Shown here: one piece after another, positions 1 to 12,400 of the stretch
Layout of the letters: every line of letters starts with the position of its first letter
How positions within the stretch are numbered: position 1 is the stretch's first letter
Assembly: GCA_018806985.1 (NCBI GenBank)
Contig: JADANN010000086.1
Coordinates: forward strand, 360,501 to 424,500
Length of the DNA: 64,000 nucleotides
Source of the DNA: Angiostrongylus vasorum
Taxonomy: Eukaryota > Nematoda > Chromadorea > Rhabditida > Metastrongylidae
Direction of reading: 5' to 3'
The notes under the pieces: generated by a model
What the model saw: the letters and a program-made list of their open reading frames with translations, nothing else
What the model was told of the DNA's origin: nothing
Database searches by the model: none
Program-made: the position numbers and the translations under genes

Positions 1-37
1 CTAGAGGGCAAATACCGTAATCAAGCGGTTCTGTACT

Positions 38-62
38 TCACACACACACACGTACACACACC
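38..62. repeat. (AC)n microsatellite
   Basis: A short run of CA dinucleotides with one interruption. No gene is visible around it. Confidence 0.85.
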
Positions 63-208
63 CAATTTAGGAAAGTCATCTCTTATTTTTCTCCTAAATA
101 GAGTTTATTTCTAGTGTTAACGTTTTGTAGTGTACAGCTGCTATACTTCTCCCACGTTCACTCACGTGTACATTTTTCTTGCACAATGAAATTCTCCTTC
201 CATCCTCG

Positions 209-223
209 TATCGTCATCATTAC

Positions 224-267
<44 letters not shown>

Positions 268-275
268 CCATCATT
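209..275. repeat. (CAT)n trinucleotide microsatellite
   Basis: About 18 near-perfect ATC/CAT triplets. They create artificial poly-Ile and poly-His reading frames on the + strand, which I do not take as coding. Confidence 0.95.
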
Positions 276-1389
276 ATCGTCCTCCGTCCCATACCGTAGT
301 CATAACGTGGAACAGATCCGTTGATCGGTTAACGTCGTGTCATTGTCTAGTTCAGTTCGTTGTTTCTGTCATCTGTTAGTCATAGTTTTTCTTATGCCAA
401 TTGGTTGACACTTTAGATTCTCATCGCTACTAACACATCATCCATTCATCCATTCATCACATTATGCGTACGCACATCCGGAAAATGTTCTTCATCTTCA
501 TTCTTCATGTTGCCGTTGAGAGGACGAATATGTCATAATATTTCTGTATAATTTTACCATGTTTCCAGTAATAAATAATAAGTAAAAATGTGTTCTTAGA
601 TCCTTAGTTAATGAAACTTTATGTGAACGAGAAATTTCATCTACGTTTGAAGAGAAATCTAATTTTTATGATGTCGAGTTTTGTATGAATATGTTAAAAT
701 TTTAACGCATTCGGTTTTAACACAAGCTGTTGAACTTGTCCAAGGGTGCAATAACATTGTGAGACGTTCCTAATTTAATACATTTGCAAGGAAGTTGGAT
801 ATTGATGTCCACGACAAATTGGAGCTATAATCGATTTCCATTTATTTCCCGTAACAATTGTATTTCCCGTCTTTCTCGAATTCCTTACACTGAGGGAGCG
901 TAGTGCGACAAGAAGAGGTGTCTTGTGGTACACATATAGTCGTAGGTTCGATCTTGCGCTGACGTAAAGTCCCCGTGTGTCTGGGTTAGCCAAATGGCAA
1001 CCAGACGTATCTGGGAAGTAGCAAGACTGATCTTCTAGATCGGTAGACCATCGCAGTTTATTGTGTAAACCTGATATGATTTCAATAACCTCTAATGATA
1101 CACAATAAGATCGAAAGCATGGAGCTTTCTTTGGAGATGATCAACAGCGAGCGCTTTATCCCCACAGAAAAAGTCGAAACCTTTTTTAAAAGCTAGCAAA
1201 GATAAGTTGAACATAATTTTTCAACAGTTAGTCAAAAGAGCGTTATTCGTCTGCAAGATACTTGCTGTCACCGAACTCATTCAAGGGAAACATCGTAAAA
1301 TTCGATTTACGTCTCTTAATTCTTTCATGAAGCATACAATGAACAGCTTTATGATTTGATAACATTGGAGAAAAGGCGAAGGCGTTAAA
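276..1389. other. Intergenic stretch, nothing recognised
   Basis: AT-rich sequence with no reading frame that looks like a protein, no splice-bounded exon and no repeat family seen elsewhere in the window. Confidence 0.5.
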
Positions 1390-1461
1390 ACCATCGACCG
1401 GGGAATCGAACCCGGCACACCGGCGTGGCGGGAGAACATTATACCACTGAACCACCGATGC
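1390..1461 (-). pseudogene. tRNA-Gly(GCC)-like gene, probably decayed
   Basis: Read on the minus strand, this has a tRNA-Gly layout: a GCATCGG acceptor arm, an intact A-box (TGGTTCAGTGG), an anticodon region reading GCC, a B-box (GGTTCGATTCC) and an immediate TTTT Pol III terminator. Several defects argue against function: a poorly paired anticodon stem, C instead of T at position 33, one extra C next to the T-loop, and a G-G mismatch at the end of the acceptor stem. It is related to, but clearly diverged from, the array at 61-64 kb. Confidence 0.65.
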
Positions 1462-2224
1462 TTCACATCGGTAGATGGTAATTGTCTTCACAGCATGGTT
1501 GAATTGAGAACAAAGTGTTTTTCGTTCCATCGATGACAATAAACGCTTCCATGAATAATTGCTATTCTGCTCCCTTTGTGAGTGGCTAGATTGGATACTA
1601 GTAAAGTAGAGCACTAATTACTCCGTGTTCTATGCGGAGCTTACCAGAGGATTATGCTCGCTGTAAGGCGAGGATCACGATGCTTTTCTTCTGAGTCGAT
1701 TTATTTTTTTTGAGTGATGGCAATAAAGGATAGATCGCCGGGCTGCAATGGAATGTGCTGATGGATAGCTCACAAGTCTGTTTTGAAGCAAACGCTCACC
1801 TTAAAGGTGAATTACCACTCTATCAATTAATTGGATTTCGAAGTTCTAGCCAATTCGAAGTGAAAAATGGAGTCTATAACGCTGAAAAATCCATGCTGAA
1901 CAACGTCAGATGTACTCGAAAAAGCAAAAAGTAGACACGGTGTGCAAAGGAGTGGATAGCTGAGGCTCTTTTTCGCTTGTTTCAGGACAGGTGGATGACC
2001 TCTTTGGATAACGTTTAGCGCACAATCTTCCGTTTGAGAACGCGCCGTAAATTCTCACGAATATTGGACTCAGTAACCTTCGCAGTTTGGACATTCGTTG
2101 CGATAAAGAATGAAAACAATTATTCTCCAGATAGGAAGCGTGTTTGCAGAGAGTCTAAGAAGGCTTTGCAACTTTTCAAGTGCGATCATGGCGTACCACA
2201 TGACGAATTCTTTTACATGGCCCG
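1462..2224. other. Intergenic stretch, nothing recognised
   Basis: No protein-like reading frame, RNA gene or repeat family seen elsewhere in the window. Confidence 0.4.
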
Positions 2225-2600
2225 TGTTCACATTTTCCGTGCGAATCCAAGTGCTTCTTGCATTCGATTCGTTTCCCTGCATCCATTATCCACTATGGAC
2301 TCGAAGTTTCTGCGTGTGGGTCCAGCTAGTGCTTGATGATTCTCGCCTTCTTCATGACTGTTGTTGAATGTTCATCGAGTGGATTCTCCTTGTAGTTCTA
2401 GGATAGCGGAATTATAGCGTTCCCACATGGAATGTGGAAAATGGACTGTTCCCAGACAAGTACGATGCCAATTTACCCACACCGAAGGAATGAGAGGCTT
2501 CGTCAGCCCAGGTCGCTGTCGAACTATTACCGCGATCATGGTGAGCAGCAACACTACCATTGCGCTACCCTCCTTCGACGATTTGATAGAGACGTCGAAA
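2225..2600 (-). repeat. SINE-like family B copy
   Basis: It shares its order of blocks with copies at 8049, 19485, 26028, 32184 and 54525: a block ending in CATTCGATTCGTTTCC, then a CATCATCCACTA-like block, a GTTGAATG...GATTCTCC block and a CCCACATGGAATG-like block. The tRNA-like head (weak A/B boxes, ACTACCATTGCGCTACC on this strand) is at the right end, so the copy lies on the minus strand. Confidence 0.7.
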
Positions 2601-3332
2601 TGCAGGAATAGAAACCCGGGACAAGAATGCCGTTAGTTCTCGGCGAAATTAAGTTGATAACGAAGTTGATATTTGTCGTTGCATATCGATTTGTCTCTCT
2701 TCAACAAGGAACGACTTCTTTCTGCAGTCGATCAATAGCCACATGTTGAACTAGCCCTTAGTTTAGTGACCAATAGAAGGCTGTCTACGACTAGAACAAT
2801 ACTATCACAATAATGATCTTCTTATGTGCTTTTTAATCAAGCTCTCGGTTGACATGGTGGACAATTGTTTTCGTTGAGGCTTATTAGAAAAAATGAAGTG
2901 GTGGGTGTGATCAAGTCTTTGCGATAAACACCGGAGAGCGGTTGCCTTGTTGCAGTGAATATCCAAGGAATCCAGCTATCGTCAGAGATGTGCCTACCCC
3001 CTAAAACGAAAAACGGTCGTTTGGACGCCGATCAAGTGAAGGATGCCAAAGCTGCTGATGGCTCAGTGAGCGAACTCGAACTGGAACCGTCGAGCATCCA
3101 CCAATAAGAACCTCATTGATACAGTCTATAGTAAAGTCGTCGCTGTTGAATTAATTACAACGATAAAGACTAATAAAACAAGTAGAGAAAACAAGAAAGA
3201 AAAACATAGTTTAAAAGAACCACTAAGCAACTCTGTGACGTTGTGTCATTTTCGTTTTTCTAGTGTAGATGACAGTCAACAAAGCTAAGAAAAATTTTCA
3301 AAGGAACATTAGTATAGAATTAACAGGTTTAT

Positions 3333-3433
3333 CTACTTAGTTCGGTTTCTCCCTTACCATCTTACCTTAGTGAAGCTATACTTCTTGGTGTGCAACAGTA
3401 AAACGTATACCAGGTAGAAACCGAATTAAGTAG
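3333..3433. repeat. Inverted repeat with 18-nt arms
   Basis: CTACTTAGTTCGGTTTCT at 3333-3350 pairs with AGAAACCGAATTAAGTAG at 3416-3433 (one G-T type mismatch), around a 65-nt interior. No flanking duplication is obvious. Confidence 0.7.
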
Positions 3434-4223
3434 TTTTTCACTAGAATATTTATTTCAGCTAAGGAAGAGGTTTGATATTGCTATTGAACTGCTTAGCAAG
3501 GGGTCAAACTTGAATTGCTAGACACCACCTTTACTGAAGGGAAAAATTGGACTTAAAGAGAAACATCACTCTAGGCTCCACAAAAAGAACTGGTGTTGCT
3601 GTCTAAACATGACTATACTGACCGCTAGGGTAAGGTACGCTGGACCAAATGATGATCTTGTAAAGCTTGTTCGCTGTTTACCCTCAGTGATAACTATTAT
3701 TCTTGAGGGTACTAGAAAACGTAGTTGGTCTTCACAGGCTGTTAATTGACAATCTACACAAACAGTTATAAAGAAATTTAAGTTGGGAAAAATCTTTCCC
3801 TAAGGCACGGATTTTTGGGTTTCACCTGAGAATATTTGTTTCCTTAGTCAGTTTCAAAAACTTCTGAAAAGTAGAGATATAAATCTATATAAAGGTAGAG
3901 TAATTCAAACCATTCGCCTGGTTTGCTGAGGTGGTAGGAAAGAAGACTGAAGATGAAGGCTGCCTAACTAATCACCGCCAGCATTCTGAATTCTTCACCA
4001 AATTCCATTGGTTCCCGTGCACAGAGAACAAAATTGCAAGTGTTCCGTCAGGTGGCTAGGGCCGAACACCCAACGTCATCAACTTTGCAGAGGATACGCA
4101 AACCAACTTCGCTGATTGGACTGACGAATGTAGGATGTGTGTGCTTCAGCCAAATTGGTTTGAAAAGAAGATTCTGGGGAGGAACCATGACTTTCTGAAA
4201 GATGTTCATTACGAATGAATAGA

Positions 4224-4225
<2 letters not shown>

Positions 4226-4282
<57 letters not shown>

Positions 4283-4290
4283 AGTATATA
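4226..4290. repeat. (TA)n microsatellite
   Basis: About 30 TA units with small interruptions. They produce a false Tyr/Ile-rich frame on the minus strand. Confidence 0.95.
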
Positions 4291-4555
4291 TTAACACAAG
4301 TTGGCGTCGCCTTTCATCTACTTCTGACTTAGCTAACTTCATAGTGATGAATGGAAATTGTTTGTATCGCACTGCCAACTAGATCATCACTCTCATTCCT
4401 TAGTCGAGTCATCCAACTCAAAATTGCAAAGAAATTTAAAGGTCGTCTCTTAACATCATGAAGGACAGTACCTAGCAACAAAATAACTTGTTCATTAAAG
4501 TCGAAGTTAATTGAAGGTCAGTGCTTAGAATTGTTAACTTCTGCATCACTAGTGC

Positions 4556-4720
4556 ATGTGCAGCGCACTGGTAAGTGCACTGTCGTACGCACATTGTCGT
4601 TGGTTCGATCCTAGACATCCTGAACTGACATCAGGAATAAATGAGCTGTTCCCTACTTTTCCAGATTGGTACCGAACTTATCTAGTAGGATCAAAAACAT
4701 TGCTTCGTTAATATAGCACT
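4556..4720 (+). repeat. Diverged tRNA-headed SINE-like fragment
   Basis: A tRNA-like head (GCAGCGCACTGGTAAGTGC then GTTGGTTCGATCC) is followed by a degraded body with the AGATTGGTACC...TTATCT block typical of the SINE bodies in this window. Confidence 0.5.
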
Positions 4721-5306
4721 GCTAGGAGCCGAATGAATGCGTATTGAAATTTATCAACTCATCGAGCGCTATGTTATCCATAATTACCCCTGTCAACTAT
4801 CTTAATTTGAGTCCGTGAAAGGTGAAAAAATGTTATGCAGACTGATCGAAAAAACCATGTCAAGTCTACGTTTTTCTTACGAGCTAGTCTTTTGATAGAA
4901 AAAATTAAAAGACGTAGCACATTTCAGCTCCCTGATGACATATAGCCTAACAGCTGAGATAAGACAGACTTTGTAAACAGCGACTTCAACACCTATGCAG
5001 CTAGAAAGTTTCGACGAATATCACGTGTTGTTGATTTAAGACACTGACAACGTATCGCCACATTTGATGTGAACAAGCAAATGTTGTAATTAGTTCACGA
5101 TAACTGATTACAAGAAAGCGAAGGGAACAACAGTGACATCCACACAGCTTCGAAGAAGGTCATCTACACAAAACCAGGAGGCTCACTGGTATTCTGGAAG
5201 CCGAAGACGAGATTCGTGAACTGCATCTTCATGACATTTGTTGTCTTCACGGATGAAGACTATGAGAGTACTAAATAATCGAAGACTGACTTGGCATATT
5301 AGGATA

Positions 5307-5818
5307 ACGCAACATAATCCATTTTTGAACATCGGTAAACTTAGTTGCCTGTTTGACAAAGTGGCTGAATACCGTTTCATGACATCTAAATAGAATTTAT
5401 GTATGAAAGTCGCATTCCATGTGGTAAAGCGGACACTAAAAACATTCCTAAATGAAGACATGCATTTAGACGGTTGTAGCGATCGTCGGGACTGTAAAAA
5501 AAAGCTATTGACCAGAAGGTATAGCACCATTTCTCTGTCATTGCGATGCGAATGAACGGATGAACAGTGGTGCAAATCCTGGCTTGGCACGACATCCTGG
5601 TTGACGACTAGGACGAGCGGACGACAACAGCCGTGCAGTGACCATAGGATGAGCGTACAGCCCGAACGGCTGACAATTGTTCTTCCTATATCACTCTAGC
5701 TCTGCGAGATACACATCGATTCGAGCAATTTCGACCACCTAACAATACCAGTATTCTAATAATCTCATCCACTTCATTTTTGAACATCGGTAAACTTAGT
5801 TGCCTGTTTGAATAACTT
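5307..5818. repeat. Direct repeat pair of about 45 bp
   Basis: The block TTTTTGAACATCGGTAAACT and the following TAGTTGCCTGTTTGA occur at about 5320-5354 and again at about 5777-5812, same orientation. Confidence 0.8.
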
Positions 5819-6972
5819 AATGCTTGAATGATAGTCACGAGATCTCTCCCGCGATGCAATACAACTTCCCTTTCTGACGTAATTCGATGATTAGGGAAGA
5901 TTTTCTTTTTCTGGAGTTCGAAAGTTATGCTAGGGTTTCCCCATGCATTCGCTACTTCCCAGGTTGCCACCAAGATGGCAGGGTTTCTCGGCTTAGTTTA
6001 CTTGTACTTTGCATCGCGATAGAAATAGCGAAGTGCTTTTCCAACTTAACAAGCCTACTTGTGATAAACTCCGTATGTACACCATAGTTTCGACATCTAC
6101 AAAAACTCTTGGATGGTAATCAACCGAAAGGAAGCGATCATCTTCACTTTCTAAATTATACGCAGAACAACATCGTGCTAATATCAGCGCTGGTTCATTT
6201 CTACACAGCCATATTCTACGAGAGTCTTCGGATTTTAGGTGCATGTTCAGTTACTGTTTGAAAATTCTGTTTTTTTCTTCCTAATCTTGTTGAACGGTGC
6301 TCGTGGCGATTTTTCCCTTGGACCTTAGGGGATAGGCATAGCAAGGCTTCCCAAAGGATATCAGAATAAGGGGTTCAAATTTTTTTCGCAGATTTCAGCA
6401 ACATTGTGAGTGTAAATGAATATACACTTAGAAAGTATATGGTCCATTATCACGAGGACTTGCCTGAATCTCTGCACGTTTCTGATTTAATTGGTTCTTA
6501 AGGGTTTGGCTATATTTTTTTCTTCGTTGTCCTGAGAGTTCCGTGCCAGGTCGTTCTCAGGTCATTACAGTGTTCAATCGCTCTTGCCACGTGAATAGGT
6601 GAGAGGTTGGCCACATCATGGCTAAGTTTCCTCCAAAGCTGTCGCAAATCCTTGCATTAGTTTGACCTTAGTTGGGCTTAAAAAAGATGCTAAACTACTC
6701 TCTTCAGCCTGACTTATTGAACATCGTTGTATTTTAATGGATGATTTAAGATACAATTGCTCGTAGACTTTCTCAGGTGTTCTGTCATAGTGTCTGTAAT
6801 TTCATCACAATGAGAATTTGTGATTCAATTCATAAGCATACGATAAAACATTTTATAAAAAGAAGATTGTAAAGACGCTTTATAGACCTAACTGCGCCCA
6901 ATTATTGTGCTGATTCTCCCTTCAATAGAATGAAAATGGCCAGGTTGCAACACTTAGAGACTTCAATTTTAA

Positions 6973-7011
6973 CTTTTTACTTACTGCCTAGAGTGAGGCA
7001 GTAAGTAAAAA
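6973..7011. repeat. Perfect hairpin built from family C ends
   Basis: Two 17-nt arms (CTTTTTACTTACTGCCT and its complement) flank a 5-6 nt loop. The arm sequence matches the outer end of family C repeats, suggesting two ends joined head to head. Confidence 0.75.
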
Positions 7012-7029
7012 GGTGAAAATTGTGATTAT

Positions 7030-7270
7030 AACTATAGCTTCAGCTTAACTGGGTTCAGTTGCCGATTTTGGGCTCCCCATATCAATCCCGCTGACGGGTG
7101 ATTGCTGATGGCAAAAAGATCTATAGAACTAGCTGCAGAGACAGGCGAAACAGAAGGACCCGCATGGTGTGGTAGTGAACGCGTTACTCCCCGGAAAGGA
7201 CAATAACGCGTTCGTTCCCCACCATAGGCACCTGCGGTCAGAGTTTTGCAAATATCTCAGCTTCGTTGAA
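7030..7270 (+). repeat. Family C repeat copy
   Basis: The order of blocks is AGCTTAACTGGGTTCA, GATTGCTGATGGC, GACCCGCATGGTGTGG, GTGAACGCGTTACTCCCCGG, GCGTTCGTTCCCCACC and TTTGCAAATATCTCAGC. The same blocks recur at 11285, 17155, 18375, 28415, 40160 and 52085. The GTGGTGAACGCG and GCGTTCGTTCCCC motifs faintly resemble Pol III A and B boxes. Confidence 0.8.
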
Positions 7271-8048
7271 CAGTAGAAACTTCGCTCCTCTAAAAGCACT
7301 AAATTGTTAACGATTTATCCTTGAAAAACAAACTCTTTTTCTTCTTCCATTTCCTTCTTTCTCTTCTACTCTCTCTTTTTTTGCTTGGAAGTTTTAAGTG
7401 TCATACTTATGTATCTGAATCGTTTCCACTGTTGATTCCCACATTTTTTCTTTGGCAATTCATTTAATATGAATGGTGTTCGTTGTATACTAAACTAAGC
7501 ATTTCATTTCGCTTTTCGTCTGTCGTAGGTTAACCATTTGCAATTGGCTTCCAAATAGTTGGGTTAAAAATAGTCTTTTAGAGACCTCGATAAGTCATTT
7601 TCGATAGAGTCAATCGATTAATCGTAGAAATCAGTGCCGCCCTAGAAGAACCTCAGCGGTGTTGTCTTCTATCTACAATGAAGCGACTGCGGCTTGTGGT
7701 ACGGACATCGGTAGAACGCTCAGGCATGGCTATTACGCTAGCGAACACCATGTTTGAGTAAGGAGAAGTATGTCGGCGAGGAGAGAAACCAGCTGGTCAT
7801 TAAGCTGCAACCCAACGCATATGCCAATTGAACCATCTTCATGGATGACAGTTGCAACACAAGGGACTTATAGAAGGACTCCCCTATCTGGACGATGTGT
7901 GAGAGCCAAGCATTTAAGTATTAATATGCTACGATTGTTATTAATCATTGGATATCAAAATTTCTATAAAGTGCACTTTTATTATACTGTTTTTGACACA
8001 AAGCCTCTATAAACATGCATTCCAAGCTTTATGATTTATTTATTTGTA
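7271..8048. other. Intergenic stretch, nothing recognised
   Basis: No coding region or known repeat is evident. Confidence 0.4.
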
Positions 8049-8345
8049 GGGGCATATAGCACAGTGGTAATCCTTCAGGGGTCGGGACATTGGCACCGGA
8101 CTTGTCCGAAAAAAGTCACTCTCTGCAGTCCAACTGACAATGCTTCAGCCCTGCTATCTGAATACTCCAGGGAGAATCGACTCGACCAGCATTCTCCTAC
8201 ACTCAAGATTAAAGAAGAATCCTCGAAGCAGCAGCCGAAGGTACACGTAAAAAGTTGGAAGACCTTCGTGGATGATGGGTTTGAGGAAACGAATCGAATT
8301 TGAGAAGTGGTAGGATCCGCACAGCAGATGTGAAAGACGTGTCTA
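8049..8345 (+). repeat. SINE-like family B copy
   Basis: The tRNA-like head GGGGCATATAGCACAGTGGT is followed by the family B body: ACTTGTCCGAAA, GGGAGAATCGACTCGACCAG, GAAGCAGCAGCCGA, CTTCGTGGATGATGGGTTTGAGG and GAATCGAATT. Confidence 0.75.
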
Positions 8346-8754
8346 TAAAATAAAAGAAATTTATGACTTACTGGCATTAAAAAAAATTTTGCCGAGATAA
8401 ATTAGTAGCCTTTTACTGGCTAAGAAGTGATGACTGGTACGGTTTCGTCAGTTTCCCACCAGCTTCCGCATTCTGGCGAACGCCAGTGAAGTCTCCATAG
8501 AGGGCTGTTGAGCTGAAGGCTCCAAGAGTTTAAAGAGCACGAAGAATCTCATACTTCACCCCTGATTTTGGTGGCTCATCGGGCTCTATAATAACATAAG
8601 GCTTCCAGTTGCAAACGCCAAACTCCTTCTTAGGGGCTACCGTGGTGTTGTGATATATATGCGGGGAAGGACTTTTGCTCTACACTATGGTATCACAGCG
8701 ACGCAGAAAAATTCAAGCCATAAAGTGCCAAACGTTGTTTAATGAGAACGTTTT

Positions 8755-9190
8755 TGACTTTTATTTACTGCCTATTCTTTTTTTCACAGTAGGGTATAGT
8801 GTGAATACAACCAATGTATGCAGTGGTATGAGCAACACGCAAAACCTTAGTTGGCCTTCGAACCCGCGATTACACCAACCGTGGGATCAAATGCTATCCA
8901 ACTCATCAAACGTTGCCCTTGCTTTGCCCTTTTCTCGACCATTTTTTTCTTTCTACCCAAACTGTGCTATCAGCAATAACTCGTGAACGTGAATGATCTA
9001 GAGAGCACAAATCAACATTGAACCCAGTTGAGCTTCAGCATTCCACCACGTTAGGCTAGGAAAAGTTTGCTGACAGAAAGGCAAACAGTTACCTCGGTTG
9101 GTGTGGTGGACAGCATGTGGGTCTCCGGAAAGGTTAATCGCGACTTCTGAAGCTCACCTGCGGTTCCGAGTTTTCCTCATTTCTCAGAAA
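8755..9190. repeat. Two diverged family C fragments
   Basis: 8755-8826 carries the outer end (TTTATTTACTGCC...TAGGGTATAGTGTGAATACAACC). 9003-9190 carries the AACCCAGTTGAGCTTCAGC end plus a degraded interior. About 180 bp of unrelated sequence lies between them. Confidence 0.6.
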
Positions 9191-9413
9191 CCTTGTAGTT
9201 TTATTTAATTAACTATTGATTATAGAGCACTATTTCTTTGCATCCAAGTCTTTTGGATGCTCACTCGAGTTATCGTTTTTGTATTGTTTTCTTCTAGAGA
9301 TGTCCTTATGTTTTGAGTGAGATGAATTCAACGATTATCGACAATTGTTCAAATTAGAATAATAACGGACCAATAATTTGAAGTTATTTAGTTGAGATTA
9401 TTTGCATTCCTCG

Positions 9414-12400
9414 ATGAGCACTCGTCTTCTCAATCCAGACGATGCAGACGATTCGGATTCATCGGATTCCACTGACTCACCAGCAAGGACTCGACACCGA
9501 TCGGCTACCGTATCACCGAGCACACGGAATTTGTTAAGAGATCATCCAAGGTGTGTTTTCCTCGTGGTTCCATTTATTTACATTAAAAGCATATACTTTT
9601 TCAACAGCCCACTTTTTAGTATTATTAACGAGGAAACGACAGCCCAGGAGTCATTTCATTTTAACACTTATGTGACGACGTGACCCTCTATGGGAGTCAA
9701 TTGTTAGAGTACATAATGGCCCATATGAGCTCTATACATATGCCGCCCCGACTTCGGTGGCTTGTTTTTGATGCATAGAACCGCTGTCTTACATCTATCG
9801 TGATCAATTGATTGGTTACTCAACAATGATATTGTGGTGTGTTGCCCGCGGGGAATGTTGTGCCTGCCCTTGAACTTTTTCTTGAATGAGTGCATTGACA
9901 TATTATTTGACTGATAACTGGCTATGACTTCAATCCTAATCCTTATAGCGAATCACAATCGTGTGGAATGGGCATGTACCTAAGATACAGAAATGGAGCC
10001 TACGCAATCTGCAAAACACTTCCAAATTCTGACAGTAATCTATTTATATGAAAGATAAGGTTAATATTTATAATACTTAATCGGGTACTTCGACTTCCCG
10101 TCCTCACTGGTTGTGCGGACCCCACCATAATCTTCATTTTTTGGAGTTTTGCTAGTACAGCCAATGTAGTTTCCTGGAGTTCTGAGGTTAGCCAGGTCCC
10201 TGGTCTTCACCATCGCAGGCAGTCGCTGTCCTTTTGGGTCACATAGCGATTTGCCACCATGCGACTAGCTTGGTACCAAGACGGTGGTGGATCCTGGTAT
10301 TGGTTCACTCTTAGCTAGGCTTCCTGATGGAAACGCCCGGACTCCTTTCTCAGCTTGGGAGACTCCCACCAGGGGGATGAATCCTCCGCCGTACATCGCA
10401 GCCCAACAGCCAGGAAACGCTTCCCACCGACGATGAGGCGGTAAACCGTTGGGAGCGCAACAGGTAATAATTGTGAAGCATGTATACATCTTACTTAGCG
10501 ATGGAGCAAACTTTCTTTTTATAAGTCTGTGGTGTACTCAATCCTATAACTCATTTGGCCATCGAATTGTTATCGCCTATATTCGAAAAACCAGCGGGTC
10601 TCGTAACGACATGAAAATTAGGAGTCGTCGCGCAAGGGTTTAACACGTCTCGATTTCTTCAATTATCCAACCTTTAAGGAGTTTTTCGTGTTCCCTCTCT
10701 CCGCGAGGATGCTTCTCACTTTCCCAATCGTTAGCAATAAAAAATGGGGATTTGGCACTTTTATAGCGCTATGGAGCAGGGCAGGTGCCGCAGAAATTGT
10801 TGTTATTTTTCATCGAAATTGACTCTTGCTGCAGTTCGGGAGTGGTTTGTAGCATTCTAACTAGTCACGGCATGCATTTAACACGATCATTTGAATGAAC
10901 GTGGATTGCCCAATGAAAAGCGGGTTTCTTTTGTAACAAGGCAGTTAAGCTAGATATAGCATAGGATTAGCAGTTTCGATTGCCAGATCTTCTCAGTATC
11001 CAATTTCTCAGAGTCGTTACAGCTGCTGTTGTTGTTATTGTCGTTGTTCTTGTCGTTTTCCTTGTTTTTTAATTCATGAAAAACACTGATGATTTAAGGA
11101 GACGTTCGGATTTCAACCTCTATGGTGAGAAGGAGAAGAATCGGCGAAGCATGGCAAGGAACAGTCGAGAGCCAAGTGTGGGTCGTAGACGCCTACGGAA
11201 GACGAACAGCGAACCGAATGTCGAAGGAATGGGCGTGGTTAGTACTCAGTTATTTTGGGATGAGCGGAAGAGAAAGCAACGAAGAAAAATTGGGGTTGCC
11301 AATTTGGGCTCCCCAAATCAATCCTGCTGACGGAGTGATTGCCGATGGCAAAGATCGATAGAACTAGCTGAGAGAAAGACGAAACGAAGGACCCGCATGG
11401 TGTGTGTGAGTGAGCGCGCTAGCCTCCCCGGAAAGGACAATAACGCGTTCGTTCCCCACCATAGGCACCTGCGGTCCAGAGTTTTGCAAACATCTCAGCT
11501 TCGTTGAAGTTATATTTCGCAATATACCCTGCCATTCAAAAGAGTAAACAGTAAATAGAAAGCTTAAAGCAGAAAATTGTCCAAAGACATGACAACATTT
11601 AACTTCAAGGTACCGAACACCGCGTAGCTAACCGTGCTCGGACAAATTTCACACTTTTTATACTATTTCAATTACTAAGTTGTAATGTTAGGGTGTGTAG
11701 CATGATTAGGGATGCTCTGCAAGAAGTAAATGGTCGTTGGTTCGACTCATTGCCCACGGTTTGTCAAGCCGTCCAATCGTTTACCATCCTTCTGTAGTAA
11801 ATAACACATCACTCTATCAACTCATGAGCTTCAACTAGATCTTTCATTCATCTAACTTGAAAACATGTAAGCTGTTTAACTTCTTGAAGTCACTTCGTCC
11901 TTGTACTTAATCAAACAATCTAGAGTGAAATGGACACCAGCAAAACCCTTATTCTTCACTGTCGCGCGGACTAAAGCTCATCAGTAGGTTGTGGTCTCGG
12001 AGTAAACATCAAGAGGTCAGGACATCGAGTCGATGATCTGTTTTTTTGTGCGTTTGATGTTCCATTCGCCAACGGTTCCTGTCTCGTAGCTGTGGCTAAG
12101 ATGTATCACTTGTCCGACACACCTGATTTTCATGTGCTGCAGCGTCAACGTTCTTTGTTCGACGACATAGGTTGGAATTTTGGATTCACTTTGTCACTGG
12201 AGTGCTAAGAAACACATATGACATTCTTTTTTTGCTTCAGCAGGTTCTCCAACAAAATCACATTCTTTCCATCTTGCTTTTGGAGAGTCCAAGTTTCCTA
12301 ACTGTACACTAAAGCAGGATGAGTTGTCATAGAGGTGTGAGGACGTATTTGAGGGTCCTCTTCACTCTTCAGTGTTTTATGGATGCCTTTGCGGAAGTCA

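Larger units (their letters stand above)
2601..6972. other. Intergenic stretch with small repeats only
   Basis: No gene was recognised. The stretch holds an inverted repeat at 3333-3433, a TA microsatellite at 4226-4290, a diverged tRNA-like repeat at 4556-4720 and a direct repeat at 5320/5780. The reading frames here have no recognisable domain. Confidence 0.5.

Noticed and set aside
114..379. Ile-rich and His-rich reading frames
   Set aside because: They are read-through of the CAT microsatellite in two frames.
4079..4378. Minus-strand frame with a long Tyr-Ile tract
   Set aside because: It results from the TA microsatellite; the flanks have no domain.
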